The notes under the pieces are model-generated. The model was not told the DNA's origin and made no database searches. It was given only the letters and a program-made list of their open reading frames with translations. Positions 36,126 through 49,849 of a DNA stretch of 64,000 nucleotides are shown one piece after another (position 1 is the first letter of the stretch; each line of letters opens with the position of its first letter). The translations under genes and the position numbers were made by a program. Origin of the DNA: UBA964 sp037444685 (GTDB taxonomy: Bacteria > Pseudomonadota > Gammaproteobacteria > Steroidobacterales > Steroidobacteraceae); NCBI GenBank assembly GCA_037444685.1, contig JBBILX010000002.1:310001-374000 (forward strand). Direction: 5' to 3'.

Positions 36126-37927
36126 ATGTCTGAGTCCACGTCGAGCGAGCGGCCCAAGGCCCGCTCCATCCGGCCCCTGCGCGCACTCTGGCCCTTCCTG
36201 CGCCCCTACCGCGCCGTGCTGGCCGCCGGCATCGCCGCGCTGCTGCTCGCCTCGGGCGCCATGCTCGCCCTGCCGGTCGCGCTGAAGGGACTGATCGACA
36301 AGGGCATGGCGGTCGGCAACGCCGCAACCATCAACGGCTACTTCGTCGCCTTCCTCGGCGTCGCGGTGCTGTTCGGCGCGTTCGCCGCATTGCGCTTCTA
36401 CCTCGTGACCTGGCTCGGCGAGCGCGTGGTGGCCGACCTGCGCTCGGCGGTCTACGCGCGCGTGATCCGCATGGATCCGACGTTCTTCGAGGTCACGCGC
36501 ACGGGCGAAGTCCTTTCGCGGCTGACGACCGACACGACGCTGGTCCAGTCGATCGCCGGTGTCGGCCTGTCGATCGCACTGCGCTCGTGCATCAACCTCG
36601 TCGGCTCACTGGTGCTGCTCGCGGTCACGAATCTCAGGATGCTGCTGCTGATCCTGATCGCGATTCCGCTCGTGCTCGTGCCCGTGATCGCTCTCGGCCG
36701 CAGGCTGCGGCGCCTGTCCCGCGACTCGCAGGACCGCATCGCCGACACCAGCGGCCTCGCCGGCGAGACGCTCAATGCGATCCAGACCGTGCAGGCCTTC
36801 ACGCTCGAGACCCTGCACAGCCGCCGCTATCGCGACGCGGTCGAGGAGTCTTTTCGCGTCGCCGTGCACCGCACCCGCGTGCGCGCCTGGCTGACCGCGC
36901 TCGCGACCGTACTCGTCTTCGCCGCGATCACCGCGGTGCTCTGGTTCGGTGCGCATCAGGTGCTGTCGGGGCGCATGACCGGCGGCGAACTCGGGCAGTT
37001 CCTGTTGCTCGCCGTCTACGCCGGCATCGCCGCGGCGTCGCTGTCGGAGATGTGGAGCGAGGTGCAGCGTGCGGCGGGCGCGATGGAGCGGCTCGTCGAG
37101 CTGCAACGTGCGCAGCCTGCCATCGTCGCCCCGGCCGACCCGCAGCCCCTGCCGGCGCTGCCCGCGCCCGGCGCCGCGAGTCCCGTCGGGGGTCGGATCG
37201 AGTTCGACGCCGTGACGTTTCGCTATCCGTCGCGCCGCGAACAGAATGCGCTCGACGGCTTCACGCTGACGATCGAACCCGGCGAGACGGTCGCCTTCGT
37301 CGGGCCCTCCGGGGCCGGCAAGAGCACCACCTTCCAGCTGCTGCTGCGGTTCTACGATCCGGTATCGGGCCGTGTACTCGTAGACGGTGTCGACATCGCG
37401 CGCGCCGATCCCCAGGAAGTGCGACGGCGCATCGGGCTGGTGCCGCAGGAGACCGTTCTGTTCGGCGCCAGTGCGCGCGAGAACATCCGGTATGGGCGGC
37501 CCGAGGCCAGCGACGCGGAAATCGAGGCAGCCGCGGTCGCCGCTGCCGCCGACGAGTTCATCCGCGCATTGCCGCAGGGCTACGACACCTTCCTGGGCGA
37601 GCGGGGCACCCGTCTGTCGGGCGGTCAGCGGCAGCGGATCGCGATCGCGCGCGCGATCCTCAAGAATCCACCGATCCTGCTGCTCGACGAGGCGACCAGT
37701 TCGCTCGACGCCGAGAGCGAGCGGCTCGTACAGGCCGCCCTCGAGCGGCTCATGCGCTCGCGAACCACGATCATCATCGCGCACCGTCTCGCTACCGTGC
37801 TGAAGGCCGACCGCATCGTCGTCATCGAAGCGGGCCGGATCGTCGCCAGCGGCCGTCACGAGCAGCTGCTCGCGAGCAGCCCGCTGTACGCCCGTCTTGC
37901 GGCGTTGCAGTTCACCGACGCTCCCTC

Positions 37928-37937
<10 letters not shown>
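36126..37937 (+). CDS. MsbA-related ABC exporter (fused membrane and ATPase domains)
   Basis: A 603-residue half-transporter. Six membrane helices span about 20-310. The ATPase domain has Walker A GPSGAGKST, signature LSGGQRQR and Walker B ILLLDEATSSLD. It forms a homodimer exporting a lipid or amphipathic compound. Its last 10 bases overlap the end of the convergent ABC exporter gene. Confidence 0.93.
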
Positions 37938-39729
<1,792 letters not shown>

Positions 39730-39733
<4 letters not shown>

Positions 39734-41328
39734 GGCCGCTCTTCCACGGGATAGTAGAGCGGCGCTGCTGGCCCGATCGGCAGATCGAGACCCCAGACCC
39801 AGGCGAAGAAGAACAGCGTCCAGCCACCGAGGAAGACGATGGAGTAAGGCAGCATGGTGGCGATCAGCGTCCCGAGCCCGATGTCCTTCACGTAGCGCGC
39901 GGCGAATGCGAGGATCAGCCCGAAGTAGCTCATCATCGGCGTGATGATGTTCGTGACCGAATCACCGATCCGGTAGGCGGCCTGCGTGAGCTCGGGGCTG
40001 TAGCCGAGCAGCATCAGCATCGGCACGAAGATCGGCGCGGTGATCGCCCATTTTGCCGAGGCGCTGCCCATCGCGAGATTCAGCACCGCGCAGAACACGA
40101 TGAACAGCGCGAACAGCGCCGGGCCGGTGAGGCCCACGGACCTGAGGAACTGCGCACCCGTGACCGCCGTGACCGCGCCGAGGTTGGACCAGCCGAACCA
40201 CGCGACGAACTGCGCGGCAAAGAAGGTCAGCACGAGGTACAGACCCATCGTGCGCATGCTCTCGTCCATCGCGCGTATCACGTCGGTGTCCCGGCGCATC
40301 GTGCCGACGACGGCGCCATAGACGACACCGGGCACCAGGAACATCACGAAGATGAAGGCCACCACGCCCTTGAGGAACGGCGAATCGAGCACGCCGCCGG
40401 TCCTGGGGTCGCGCAGCACCCCGTCCGCCGGGATCACGGTCCAGGCGATCAGCGCCGCGCAGGCGAGCGCAGCGGCCGCGGCCCAGCGGAGACCGCGCTT
40501 CTCGAGGGGCCCGAGACCCTCCATCCGCGACAGCTCGGCGAGCGGCACGCTGGCGCGCCCCGGGTCGTAAGGCCCGAGCTTCGGCTCGACGATGCGGGCG
40601 GTGACCCACCAGCCGAGCAGCGTGATCAGGAAAGTGCTGCCGATCATGAAGTACCAGTTCACGAGCGGATGCACGCTGTACTCGGGATCGATGAGCTGCG
40701 CCGCCTGTTGAGTCAGTCCGGCGAGCAGCGGATCGATCGTGCCGATGATGAGGTTCGCGCTGTAGCCGCCAGAGACTCCGGCGAACGCCGCCGCGAGGCC
40801 GGCGAGCGGGTGGCGGCCGAGGGAGTGGAAGATCACGGCGGCGAGCGGCACCAGGACGACGTAGCCCATCTCCGAGGCGGCGTTCGAAACGACACCGCAG
40901 AGAACCACGCCGACCGTCACGGCATGGCGTGGCGCACCGATCACGGCAGCGCGGATCGCCGCCGAGAAGAGCCCTGATTTCTCGGCGACTCCGACACCGA
41001 GCAGGGACACCAGCACGACGCCGAGCGGCGCGAAACCCGTGAAGTTCGTCACGAGGTTCTCGACGATACGGCGCAAGCCGTCCGCGGAGAGCAGATTGTT
41101 GACCTCGATCACTCCGCCGGCCGCACGGCCCGCTGCGCCGGGCGGACGGGGGTCCTCGACGGTGACACCGAGCGCGGCGAACAGCGCCGAGAGCAGCAGG
41201 ACTGCGAGCCCCATCAGCGCGAACAGCGTGACCGGGTGCGGCAGCAGGTTGCCGAGCCGTTCGACGGCGTCGAGAAAACGCGCAAAGGCCCCGCGCCGCG
41301 GCACGGCGTGATCTGTCGGCGTGGACAC
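39730..41328 (-). CDS. AbgT family transporter
   Basis: A 532-residue inner-membrane protein with about a dozen hydrophobic segments, starting LDAVERLGNLLPHPVTLFALMG. Family members import p-aminobenzoyl-glutamate or export sulfonamide-like compounds. It lies 3 bases after the F420-type dehydrogenase and overlaps the ABC exporter, so the three genes form an operon. Direction of transport is not evident. Confidence 0.93.
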
Positions 41329-41331
41329 GCG

Positions 41332-42105
41332 CTACTGCGCCGGGCGGACGCCGGTGCTCTCCCTGGGCGCAGCGCCGCGCCGCAGATGGAACTCGAACGC
41401 CTCGCCGCGGCGACCGGACAGATAGGGGACCATGTAGAGGATCGCCATGCCCTCGAGATGCCGCGCGTGCCGCATCGGCCCGACGTCGACGGTCTCGATG
41501 CCCATGCGTTCGATCAGTTGCGCGACGCGCGCCTTGGCCGCGGCATCGTCGCCGGCGAGCGGTGCAGTGACGGGTCCGCCGGCAGCGGCCGGGTCGGCCA
41601 TGACGTGGAAGCCGAGCGTGTTGAAGGCCTTGACGACACGCGCCTGCGGTTGCCACGACTGGATCAGCTCGCCGCCGGACGTCTCGACCGCCATTTCCAT
41701 CTGGCCGTCACGGAAGCGGATCGCATTGGTCGGGTCGATGACGATGCGGCCGGAGAGGTCGACGGCGCGCAGCGTGGACTCCGTCGCGGTCCATGGCAGC
41801 GCGATGAGCACGAGACCGGCGCGCGCCACCGCCTCGGTGATCGTGGCGGCGCTCGCCCTCGGGCCCGTGCGCGCCACGAGCTGCTGGACCTCCGGCCGCA
41901 CCGGGTCCCGCGATCCGTAGATGACGCGCAAGCCCAGCCGGGCGAACTGCGGCCCGAGCGCGCCACCGACGCGTCCGGTGCCGAGCACGGCGATCGTGTC
42001 CGGATCGGGGCCAGTATCGGCCGAGACGGCGGTTGTATCGGCGGTAGCAGTGGTCGCGGCAACGATCATGGTCATGGCGAGCCAGACTCCCTTGGCGAGG
42101 TGCAT
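41332..42105 (-). CDS. NADPH-F420 reductase-like NAD(P)-binding protein with signal peptide
   Basis: A 257-residue protein. Residues 1-30 form a credible signal peptide (GVWLAMTMIVAATTATADT). A Rossmann domain follows with VLGTGRVGGAL and IDPTNA, as in F420-oxidoreductase family proteins. Nucleotide-dependent enzymes are rarely exported without Tat, so either the signal is real and the role unusual, or translation begins later. Divergent from sodC. Confidence 0.82.
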   Translation of the reverse strand: MHLAKGVWLAMTMIVAATTATADTTAVSADTGPDPDTIAVLGTGRVGGALGPQFARLGLRVIYGSRDPVRPEVQQLVARTGPRASAATITEAVARAGLVLIALPWTATESTLRAVDLSGRIVIDPTNAIRFRDGQMEMAVETSGGELIQSWQPQARVVKAFNTLGFHVMADPAAAGGPVTAPLAGDDAAAKARVAQLIERMGIETVDVGPMRHARHLEGMAILYMVPYLSGRRGEAFEFHLRRGAAPRESTGVRPAQ

Positions 42106-42174
42106 GTCCCTGTCCCTCCGGTCGCTCCGGGGGTAAAGTATAGGCGCTTCCGATCCCACTTCAGGACTGTCAAC

Positions 42175-42708
42175 ATGTCGCGACCCACCCGCATCGTGCC
42201 TGCGCTGCTCGCTGCCTCCTCGCTGCTGCTGGCCGGCTGCGCGACGCTCGGGTCGAGTGCGCCCGTCGCCGACGCCGTACTGGTGGCTCGCAGCGGCAGC
42301 GCCGTCACGGGCACCATCGTCCTGCGCGAGACAGCGCGCGGCGTCGCGCTGCGCGGCGAGGTCCGCGGCCTTCAACCCAATGCCGAGCATGGGTTCCACA
42401 TCCACGAAAAGGGCGACTGCTCGGCGCCAGACGCGATGAGCGCCGGAGGACACTTCAACCCCGATGGCGCTCCGCACGGTCGCCCCGGCGAGGGGGCGCA
42501 CCACGCCGGCGACATGTCCAACCTGCTTACCGACGCGCGTGGCATCGCGCGCGTCGACCAGCTCATCGAGGGTGTCACGCTGTCGACCGGACCGCGCAGT
42601 GCCGTCGGCCGGAGCCTCGTGGTACACCGCGACCCTGACGACTACCGCAGCCAGCCGGCGGGCAATTCGGGTCCACGCATCGGCTGCGCCGTGATCGTGC
42701 TGCGCTAA
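42175..42708 (+). CDS. sodC: Cu/Zn superoxide dismutase, lipoprotein
   Basis: A 177-residue protein with a lipoprotein signal (LLAASSLLLAGCATLG, lipobox LAGC). Copper and zinc ligands are visible in HGFHIHEKGDC, GGHFNPDG, HHAGDMSNL and VVHRDPDDY, with the disulfide Cys in GDCS and near the end (RIGCAVIV). It removes superoxide in the periplasm. Divergent from the F420-type gene with 69 bases between. Confidence 0.95.
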   Translation: MSRPTRIVPALLAASSLLLAGCATLGSSAPVADAVLVARSGSAVTGTIVLRETARGVALRGEVRGLQPNAEHGFHIHEKGDCSAPDAMSAGGHFNPDGAPHGRPGEGAHHAGDMSNLLTDARGIARVDQLIEGVTLSTGPRSAVGRSLVVHRDPDDYRSQPAGNSGPRIGCAVIVLR

Positions 42709-42748
42709 GTCCCGAACGCTCGCTGAGCGCGCCACCTCCCATCGGGCG

Positions 42749-43645
42749 CTACATGATCCGCGGAGCGGCGTGCTGGGCCTGTACGGCCCGGGCGGCCGCG
42801 TCAGCGGGCAGCAAATCCGGATCCCAGTCCTTGGCCACGAAACGACGACCGTTGTAGCTCGCCGACCCGTTCGAGCAGAGCCAGAGCGTCGGCGGCACCA
42901 TGATCTCGGGCGGCAGGATGCCACCGACCCGGCCCTCGTCGCCGACCGGCCCCTTGCCGGCACGGAACGTGGGGTTGGCGCGCTCACCGACGACTCCACC
43001 CGGGATCAGCGCCGTATCGCTCGGACCGCCGGGCAGCAGCACGTTCGCGGTGACGCCGGTCCCCTCGAGATCCCTGGCCCAGACCACGGTCGCGACTTCG
43101 AGCGCAGCCTTGGTCGGGCCATAGGCCGCGAGGCCCTGCATCACCATGGTCGGCAGCGAGGTCGAGAGGTTGACGATGCGGCCGAACCCCCGCGCGAGCA
43201 TGCCAGGCACGGCGGCCCGCGCCATCTGGAACGCGCCGATCAGGTTGGTCTCGACCATGGTCCGGTAGGCGGCCGGGTCCGCCTCCCAGAAAGGCGGTTT
43301 CGCGCGGAAGTAGTCGGCGTTGGCCTCGAGCGGCCCGCGCGCGGCGTTGTTGATCAGCACGTCGAGCCGGCCGAACCGCTCGATCGCAAGCCCGACGCTG
43401 CGCGCACAGTCGGCCTCGTCGCGGACGTCGGCGATGCAGGCTTCGAACGCACCCCCGTCGCGTGCCGCGAGGGCGGCGTCGGCCGCGGTGCGCGCGAGCT
43501 CCGCGCCGGAACGGGCTGCGGTGCCGAGCACGCGCGCCCCCTGCGCCACGAGCGCGAGCGCCATGAGTCGGCCGAAACCCCGGCCCGCACCGGTGATCAG
43601 CACCGAGCGGCCACGCAGCTCAGGGAAGCGCCGCGCGGGCTGCAC
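42749..43645 (-). CDS. SDR family oxidoreductase
   Basis: A 298-residue short-chain dehydrogenase. Cofactor loop TGAGRGFG, INNAARG and the active-site region NLSTSLPTMVMQGLAAYGPTKAALE (Tyr-x3-Lys) are intact. It carries a longer loop near 185-230 than most SDRs. It lies 3 bases after the FabG-like SDR in one operon. Substrate unknown. Confidence 0.9.
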   Translation of the reverse strand: MQPARRFPELRGRSVLITGAGRGFGRLMALALVAQGARVLGTAARSGAELARTAADAALAARDGGAFEACIADVRDEADCARSVGLAIERFGRLDVLINNAARGPLEANADYFRAKPPFWEADPAAYRTMVETNLIGAFQMARAAVPGMLARGFGRIVNLSTSLPTMVMQGLAAYGPTKAALEVATVVWARDLEGTGVTANVLLPGGPSDTALIPGGVVGERANPTFRAGKGPVGDEGRVGGILPPEIMVPPTLWLCSNGSASYNGRRFVAKDWDPDLLPADAAARAVQAQHAAPRIM

Positions 43646-43648
43646 CGC

Positions 43649-44410
43649 TCAGATCCGCAAACCGCCGTCGATATCGAGACAGCGGCCCGTGAAGAAGTCG
43701 TTCTCGGCGATGAATACCGCGGTCAGCGCGATCTCGTGCGCGTCGCCGAGCCGCCGTAGGGGCACCGCCGTGAGGATCTTCTCGAGCACTTCGGGTCGCA
43801 TCGCCGCGAGGATATCGGTCTTCGTGTATCCGGGTGCGATGGAGCCGGTGCGGATCCCGTAGCGGGCGAGCTCCTTGGCCCAGGTCTCCGCCATCGCCGC
43901 CACGCCGGCCTTGGTCGCGACGTAGTTCGTCTGCCCGGCATTGCCGTAGCGCGAACTCGACGAAATATTGATGATCACGCCGCCATTGCCGAGCTTGACC
44001 ATGCGCTCGGCGGCCTCGCGACCGCAGAGGAATACGCCGGTCAGGTTGACGTCGATGACCGCCTGCCACTGCTCGAGGGTCATCTTGCCGACGACGGCAC
44101 CGTCCTTGACCTTCACCAGCAGACCGTCCTTGACGATACCGGCATTGTTGACGATCACGTCGAGCCGACCGAAGTCGGCGACGATCGCGTCCATCACGGC
44201 GATGACCTGCTCTTCGCGCGTGACATTGGCCACGTACCCGCGCGCCTTCACCCCCGCCGCCCCACAGTCGCGGACCGTCTGGTCGAGATCCGCCTGGTTC
44301 ATGTCGAGCACGGCGACGTCGGCGCCCTTGGACGCGAACGTGCGGCAGATCTCGCGGCCGATGCCACGGCCACCCCCGGTCACGACGACCGTCTTATCTC
44401 TCAGCTCCAT
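43649..44410 (-). CDS. SDR family oxidoreductase (FabG-like)
   Basis: A 253-residue classical SDR with TGGGRGIG (cofactor), VNNAG, and active site ISSSSRYGNAGQTNYVATKAG (Ser, Tyr-x3-Lys). It ends with the FabG-like IDGGLRI. Likely reduces a 3-oxoacyl thioester or similar ketone. The ATG at 44410 is the family start; frames extending further upstream have no dehydrogenase character. Operon with the next SDR. Confidence 0.92.
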   Translation of the reverse strand: MELRDKTVVVTGGGRGIGREICRTFASKGADVAVLDMNQADLDQTVRDCGAAGVKARGYVANVTREEQVIAVMDAIVADFGRLDVIVNNAGIVKDGLLVKVKDGAVVGKMTLEQWQAVIDVNLTGVFLCGREAAERMVKLGNGGVIINISSSSRYGNAGQTNYVATKAGVAAMAETWAKELARYGIRTGSIAPGYTKTDILAAMRPEVLEKILTAVPLRRLGDAHEIALTAVFIAENDFFTGRCLDIDGGLRI

Positions 44411-44488
44411 TGGACCCCCGATTGAAAAAGGCGGCGCGATTCTGGCTTCTTGCGCTGCAAAAGGAAAGGGTGAGCTACGCTGCTGACT

Positions 44489-44977
44489 ATGTTGAGCATC
44501 CGCGCCGCGGTGCCCGGCGATGGCACCACGATCCATGAGCTCGTCACGGCCCTGGCCGAATACGAAAGACTCGCACACGAGATGCACGCGCATCCGGCGG
44601 ACTTCGAGTCGGCGCTGTTCGGCCCGACGCCGCGGGTTTTCTGCGACATCGCAGAATGGCGCACGCCTGGCGGTGACCGGGAATCCGTCGGACTCGCTTT
44701 CTGGTTCTACAGCTTCTCGACCTTTCGCGGCCGCCACGGCATCTATCTCGAAGACCTGTTCGTGCGCCCGGCGTTTCGAGGCCGCGGCATCGGCAAGGCG
44801 CTGCTCGAGCGGCTCGCCGCGCGCTGCGTCGCCGAGCAGCTCGGCCGGCTAGAGTGGTCGGTGCTCGACTGGAATCGTGATGCGATCGACTTCTATCTGC
44901 GCCTCGGCGCGCAGCCGATGGCTGACTGGACGGTCTACCGTTTGACCGGCGAACCGCTCGCGGCGCTGGGGCGCTGA
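44489..44977 (+). CDS. GNAT family N-acetyltransferase (diamine acetyltransferase-like)
   Basis: A 162-residue acetyltransferase. Acetyl-CoA motif A is VRPAFRGRGIGKALLERLA, preceded by the IYLEDLFV strand. The opening IRAAVPGDGTTIHELVTALAEYE resembles spermidine/spermine-type acetyltransferases. The acceptor amine is not certain. Confidence 0.9.
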   Translation: MLSIRAAVPGDGTTIHELVTALAEYERLAHEMHAHPADFESALFGPTPRVFCDIAEWRTPGGDRESVGLAFWFYSFSTFRGRHGIYLEDLFVRPAFRGRGIGKALLERLAARCVAEQLGRLEWSVLDWNRDAIDFYLRLGAQPMADWTVYRLTGEPLAALGR

Positions 44978-44995
44978 GCGCGTCGCGCGTCGCGC

Positions 44996-46453
44996 TCAGA
45001 CGACCAGCACGCTCGGCGGCACGGCATGGATCGGTTCGGCGCCCTCGGCACGTATCCAGACCAGATCCTCGAGATGCGTGCTGCCGCCGACCCCCGTATC
45101 GCCGAGCGGACAGTCGACCGAGAGGATCATGTCCTCCTCGAGCACGAGCGGCGGCAGCGGCCCCGGCTCGAAAGCCGAGCGCTGCGGATGGTCAGTGTGG
45201 AAAAGTCCGACGCTGTGCGGCGTGAAGCTGATCGTGAAGTCGACTCCCTGACGCCGCAGCGATTCGCGACCGATTCGCGGAATCTCCGCGAACGGCAGCC
45301 CAGGGCGTAGCGCCGACTGGATGTCGCGCCAGGCGCGCAGCGTGGCGGCCGTGACCCGCTTGATCCGCTCGGCCGGTTCGCCGACGAACACCGTGCGCGC
45401 GAAGTCACCGTGATAGAAGCGGCAGCTGCTGACGCAGTCGATCGAGAACGCCTGGCCCTCGGCGAGGGGCGCAGTCATGACCTCGGACGACGACTGGTCG
45501 ATGACCATGAACAGCGGCGAGTTGCCGCGCCGCGCGGCCTCGGCGAAGAACGCCGCGCGGAGCCCGCGCGTGTCGCCGGCCGCGCGCGCGAGGCGCACCG
45601 CTTCGAGTGCCGCCTCGACGTTTGCGACGGCCGCAAGCTGCATCAGCCGCAGTTCGATCGGCGACTTGACGAGGCGGATCGAGCGCAGCAGGTTGCCACC
45701 CGGCACGCAGCGCGCGTCCGCGCCGCGCGCGCCGAGCAGCATCGCGAGCCCCGGGTCATCGATCGCGAGCCGTGACTCGGCAAGCCCGAGGGCTCGGAGC
45801 GCCCGCAGACAGGCCCAGCCGGCGTCGGCGGCGTTGCCGTGGGCGGCGGCGAGCGCGGCGCGCCGACCGCGCTCGCGCGGCGTCACGAGCGCTTCGTCGA
45901 GTATGCGGTAGGGCCGCGGCGCGATCGCGGCGGGTTCACCGCCCTCGCCGGCCACCTCCGCCGTGCCGGAGGCAGCGGCCTGCGCCGCGGCGCGATCCGC
46001 ACCCGCCGTGGCGCCGTCGGCAGCGGCCGGGGCGGTGTACGTGAATACGAGGCGCTCGCCGGCCGGGCGCTCGTCCGAATGCGTGTAGTACCAGAGGAAG
46101 GCGTGCATCACGAGCGCCGGCGGCCGCGCTGGATCGCGCGGCAGGATCGCGATGGCGGTCTGAGCCACGCCCATGCGATCGAGCTGCGGCCAATGACCCG
46201 TCAGGTAGAACACGTTGTGCGGATGCGTGACGCAGAGTGCGTCGACCCCGGCGCGCGCCATCTGCTCGCGCGCGCGCGGCAGGTTGACGGGCGGTGCGTC
46301 GCGCAGGAACGACAGGTCTGGCGGGCGTATCGGCGACGCCCTCGTGGCGGCCGCGGCCCGTCGCGGCTCCGCGGCGGGGCCGGGCATCGAGGCGGCCAGT
46401 GCAAGGGGCAGGGTGCCGAGCGCCAGGTCTCGACGGCTGAGCTTGCGGTCCAT
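44996..46453 (-). CDS. M24 family metallopeptidase (Xaa-Pro type), Tat-exported
   Basis: A 485-residue protein. The N terminus has a Tat signal (SRRDLALGTLPLALAASMPG). The pita-bread domain (about 245-485) keeps metal ligands in FSIDCVSSC, YHGDFART, FTPHSVGLFHTDHP, LEEDMILSVDCP and THLEDLVWI. An Ala/Gly-rich low-complexity insertion lies near 140-185. It lies one base after an alpha/beta hydrolase gene in the same operon. Substrate may be a peptide or peptide-like metabolite. Confidence 0.9.
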   Translation of the reverse strand: MDRKLSRRDLALGTLPLALAASMPGPAAEPRRAAAATRASPIRPPDLSFLRDAPPVNLPRAREQMARAGVDALCVTHPHNVFYLTGHWPQLDRMGVAQTAIAILPRDPARPPALVMHAFLWYYTHSDERPAGERLVFTYTAPAAADGATAGADRAAAQAAASGTAEVAGEGGEPAAIAPRPYRILDEALVTPRERGRRAALAAAHGNAADAGWACLRALRALGLAESRLAIDDPGLAMLLGARGADARCVPGGNLLRSIRLVKSPIELRLMQLAAVANVEAALEAVRLARAAGDTRGLRAAFFAEAARRGNSPLFMVIDQSSSEVMTAPLAEGQAFSIDCVSSCRFYHGDFARTVFVGEPAERIKRVTAATLRAWRDIQSALRPGLPFAEIPRIGRESLRRQGVDFTISFTPHSVGLFHTDHPQRSAFEPGPLPPLVLEEDMILSVDCPLGDTGVGGSTHLEDLVWIRAEGAEPIHAVPPSVLVV

Positions 46454-46454
46454 G

Positions 46455-47315
46455 TCACTCCCGCAGAAAGTCCATCAGGATGGCCGTGAACTCCTCGGCC
46501 TGCTCGATCGCTGCCATGTGACCGGCATCGAGCACGACGAGATCGGCGCCACGGATGTGTTCGACCAGGTACTCGGCATGCTCGATCGGGGTGGCGACGT
46601 CCTGAGTGCCGGCAATCACGAGCGTGGGGGCCGTCACGGCACCGAGCGTGGGTCGCTGATCCATGTCGCGAATCGCGATGCAGGCCTCGACGTAACCGCG
46701 CGGCGACGTATCCCTGATGCGCCGCGCCGCCGCCTCGATGGCTTCGGGCGAGGCGGCGCGGAACTGCGCGCCGAACCATCTCTCGCCGACCGTCGCGGCA
46801 ATCGGCGCGAGCCCTTCGCGACGCACGGTCTCGATCCGCGCATCCCAGACCTCGTGCGGTCCCATGTGGGCACTCGTGTTGGCGAGTACCAGCCGACCCA
46901 CCCGCTGCGACAGCGAGGCCTCCCCTGGATTAGCCGGTGTGCGGCTGGCCGCCCACATCGCGACCATGCCGCCCATCGACACGCCGCACCAGTGCGCGCG
47001 CTCGACGCGCAGCGCATCGAGGACGGCCACCACGTCAGCCGCGTAGTCGCCGATGCCGCGGTGCGCCACGGCCGCCGCCGCGCCCGAGGCGCCGTCGAGA
47101 TAATCCGAGCGGCCGTGACCCCGGGTATCGATGCGCAGTACGCGGAACGCGCGCTCGAGGGCCGGCAACTGGGTCTGCCAGGCGGTAGCGTCGGAGCCCA
47201 GCGCGTGGAGCATCAGCACAGTCGGCGCGTGCCTTCGCCCGGAGAGCAGATAGTGCAACCGGGCGCCGTCGCGTTCGACGAACCCGCTGCGCGCGGAGCC
47301 GCGGAGGTCGGTCAT
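46455..47315 (-). CDS. Alpha/beta hydrolase
   Basis: A 286-residue hydrolase of the enol-lactonase / haloperoxidase type. Visible are LMLHALGSDATAW, nucleophile elbow GVSMGGMVA and the catalytic His in LDAGHMAAIEQAEEF. It is upstream of the M24 peptidase with one base between, so both may act on one exogenous compound. Confidence 0.9.
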   Translation of the reverse strand: MTDLRGSARSGFVERDGARLHYLLSGRRHAPTVLMLHALGSDATAWQTQLPALERAFRVLRIDTRGHGRSDYLDGASGAAAAVAHRGIGDYAADVVAVLDALRVERAHWCGVSMGGMVAMWAASRTPANPGEASLSQRVGRLVLANTSAHMGPHEVWDARIETVRREGLAPIAATVGERWFGAQFRAASPEAIEAAARRIRDTSPRGYVEACIAIRDMDQRPTLGAVTAPTLVIAGTQDVATPIEHAEYLVEHIRGADLVVLDAGHMAAIEQAEEFTAILMDFLRE

Positions 47316-47368
47316 CGGGACAACCTGCTGAAACGACTGCCTGCCATTCTATGCCTTATTCGCCAGGA

Positions 47369-47402
47369 GGCCGCGGCTCTGCTACCCTGCGCGGCCTTTT
47401 TT
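47369..47402 (+). terminator. Terminator-like hairpin with T6 just upstream of typA
   Basis: GGCCGCG (47369-47375) pairs with CGCGGCC (47390-47396) across a 14-base loop, followed at once by six T. It reads in the direction of typA, whose ATG is 26 bases further on. No plus-strand gene ends upstream, so it may be a leader attenuator rather than a gene-end terminator. The alternative is that transcription starts downstream of it. Confidence 0.55.
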
Positions 47403-47427
47403 CCGATCGTCCGTGCCCCGACCCGAC

Positions 47428-49266
<1,839 letters not shown>

Positions 49267-49306
49267 AGCCGCCGTGCGGCCGGGCCAGGGAGGCGGGCAG
49301 GCCGAC

Positions 49307-49849
49307 TCAGCGGCCCGGCGTGGCGAACCGGCGCAGCTGCTCGTCGAGCACGGCGTCGACGAGCGGGGCGAGATCCGCGACGCCCGCGGCGCGGAACCCC
49401 GAGACTAGGTAGCTCGGTGTCACGCGCGTGCCGACGCCGTCGGCAGCGAAGCGCACCGTCATCGCTCCCTGGGCGCCGAGCTCCTGCAGCGGACCGAGGC
49501 GGCCCGCGAAGCGAATGACGTGCGGCCGGTCGACATGGACGACGCGCATTTGCTCGACGCCGCCTCGCCGTCCCGGGAGCGCCTCGCACCAGCAGCCGCC
49601 TGGGCGGGCCTCGATCCGCAGGCGGCGCGCCTGCCCGCCATAGGTGTGCGCATCGCTCCACCAATCGCCGATCGCGACGAAGCGCTCGAAGGCCGCGGCG
49701 GACGGCAGCGGCACGTCGACGCTCTGCGTCAGTTCGAAACCGCCGGTCGACACGGCGACGACTTCGGCCATCGCGACGGGTGCGGCCGTCAGCATCAAGG
49801 CGGCCACGCGGGCTCGCCGGGTCCGGGTCGACAGCGTCCCGGTACTCAT
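49307..49849 (-). CDS. Exported SRPBCC-fold protein
   Basis: A 180-residue protein with a signal peptide (residues 1-28, ending AVAMAE type) and a START/Bet v1-like (SRPBCC) domain with ELTQSVDVPLPSAAAFERFV and GDWWSDAHTYGG. Such domains bind hydrophobic ligands. It overlaps the DUF1295 gene by ATGA and is probably cotranscribed. Confidence 0.85.
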   Translation of the reverse strand: MSTGTLSTRTRRARVAALMLTAAPVAMAEVVAVSTGGFELTQSVDVPLPSAAAFERFVAIGDWWSDAHTYGGQARRLRIEARPGGCWCEALPGRRGGVEQMRVVHVDRPHVIRFAGRLGPLQELGAQGAMTVRFAADGVGTRVTPSYLVSGFRAAGVADLAPLVDAVLDEQLRRFATPGR

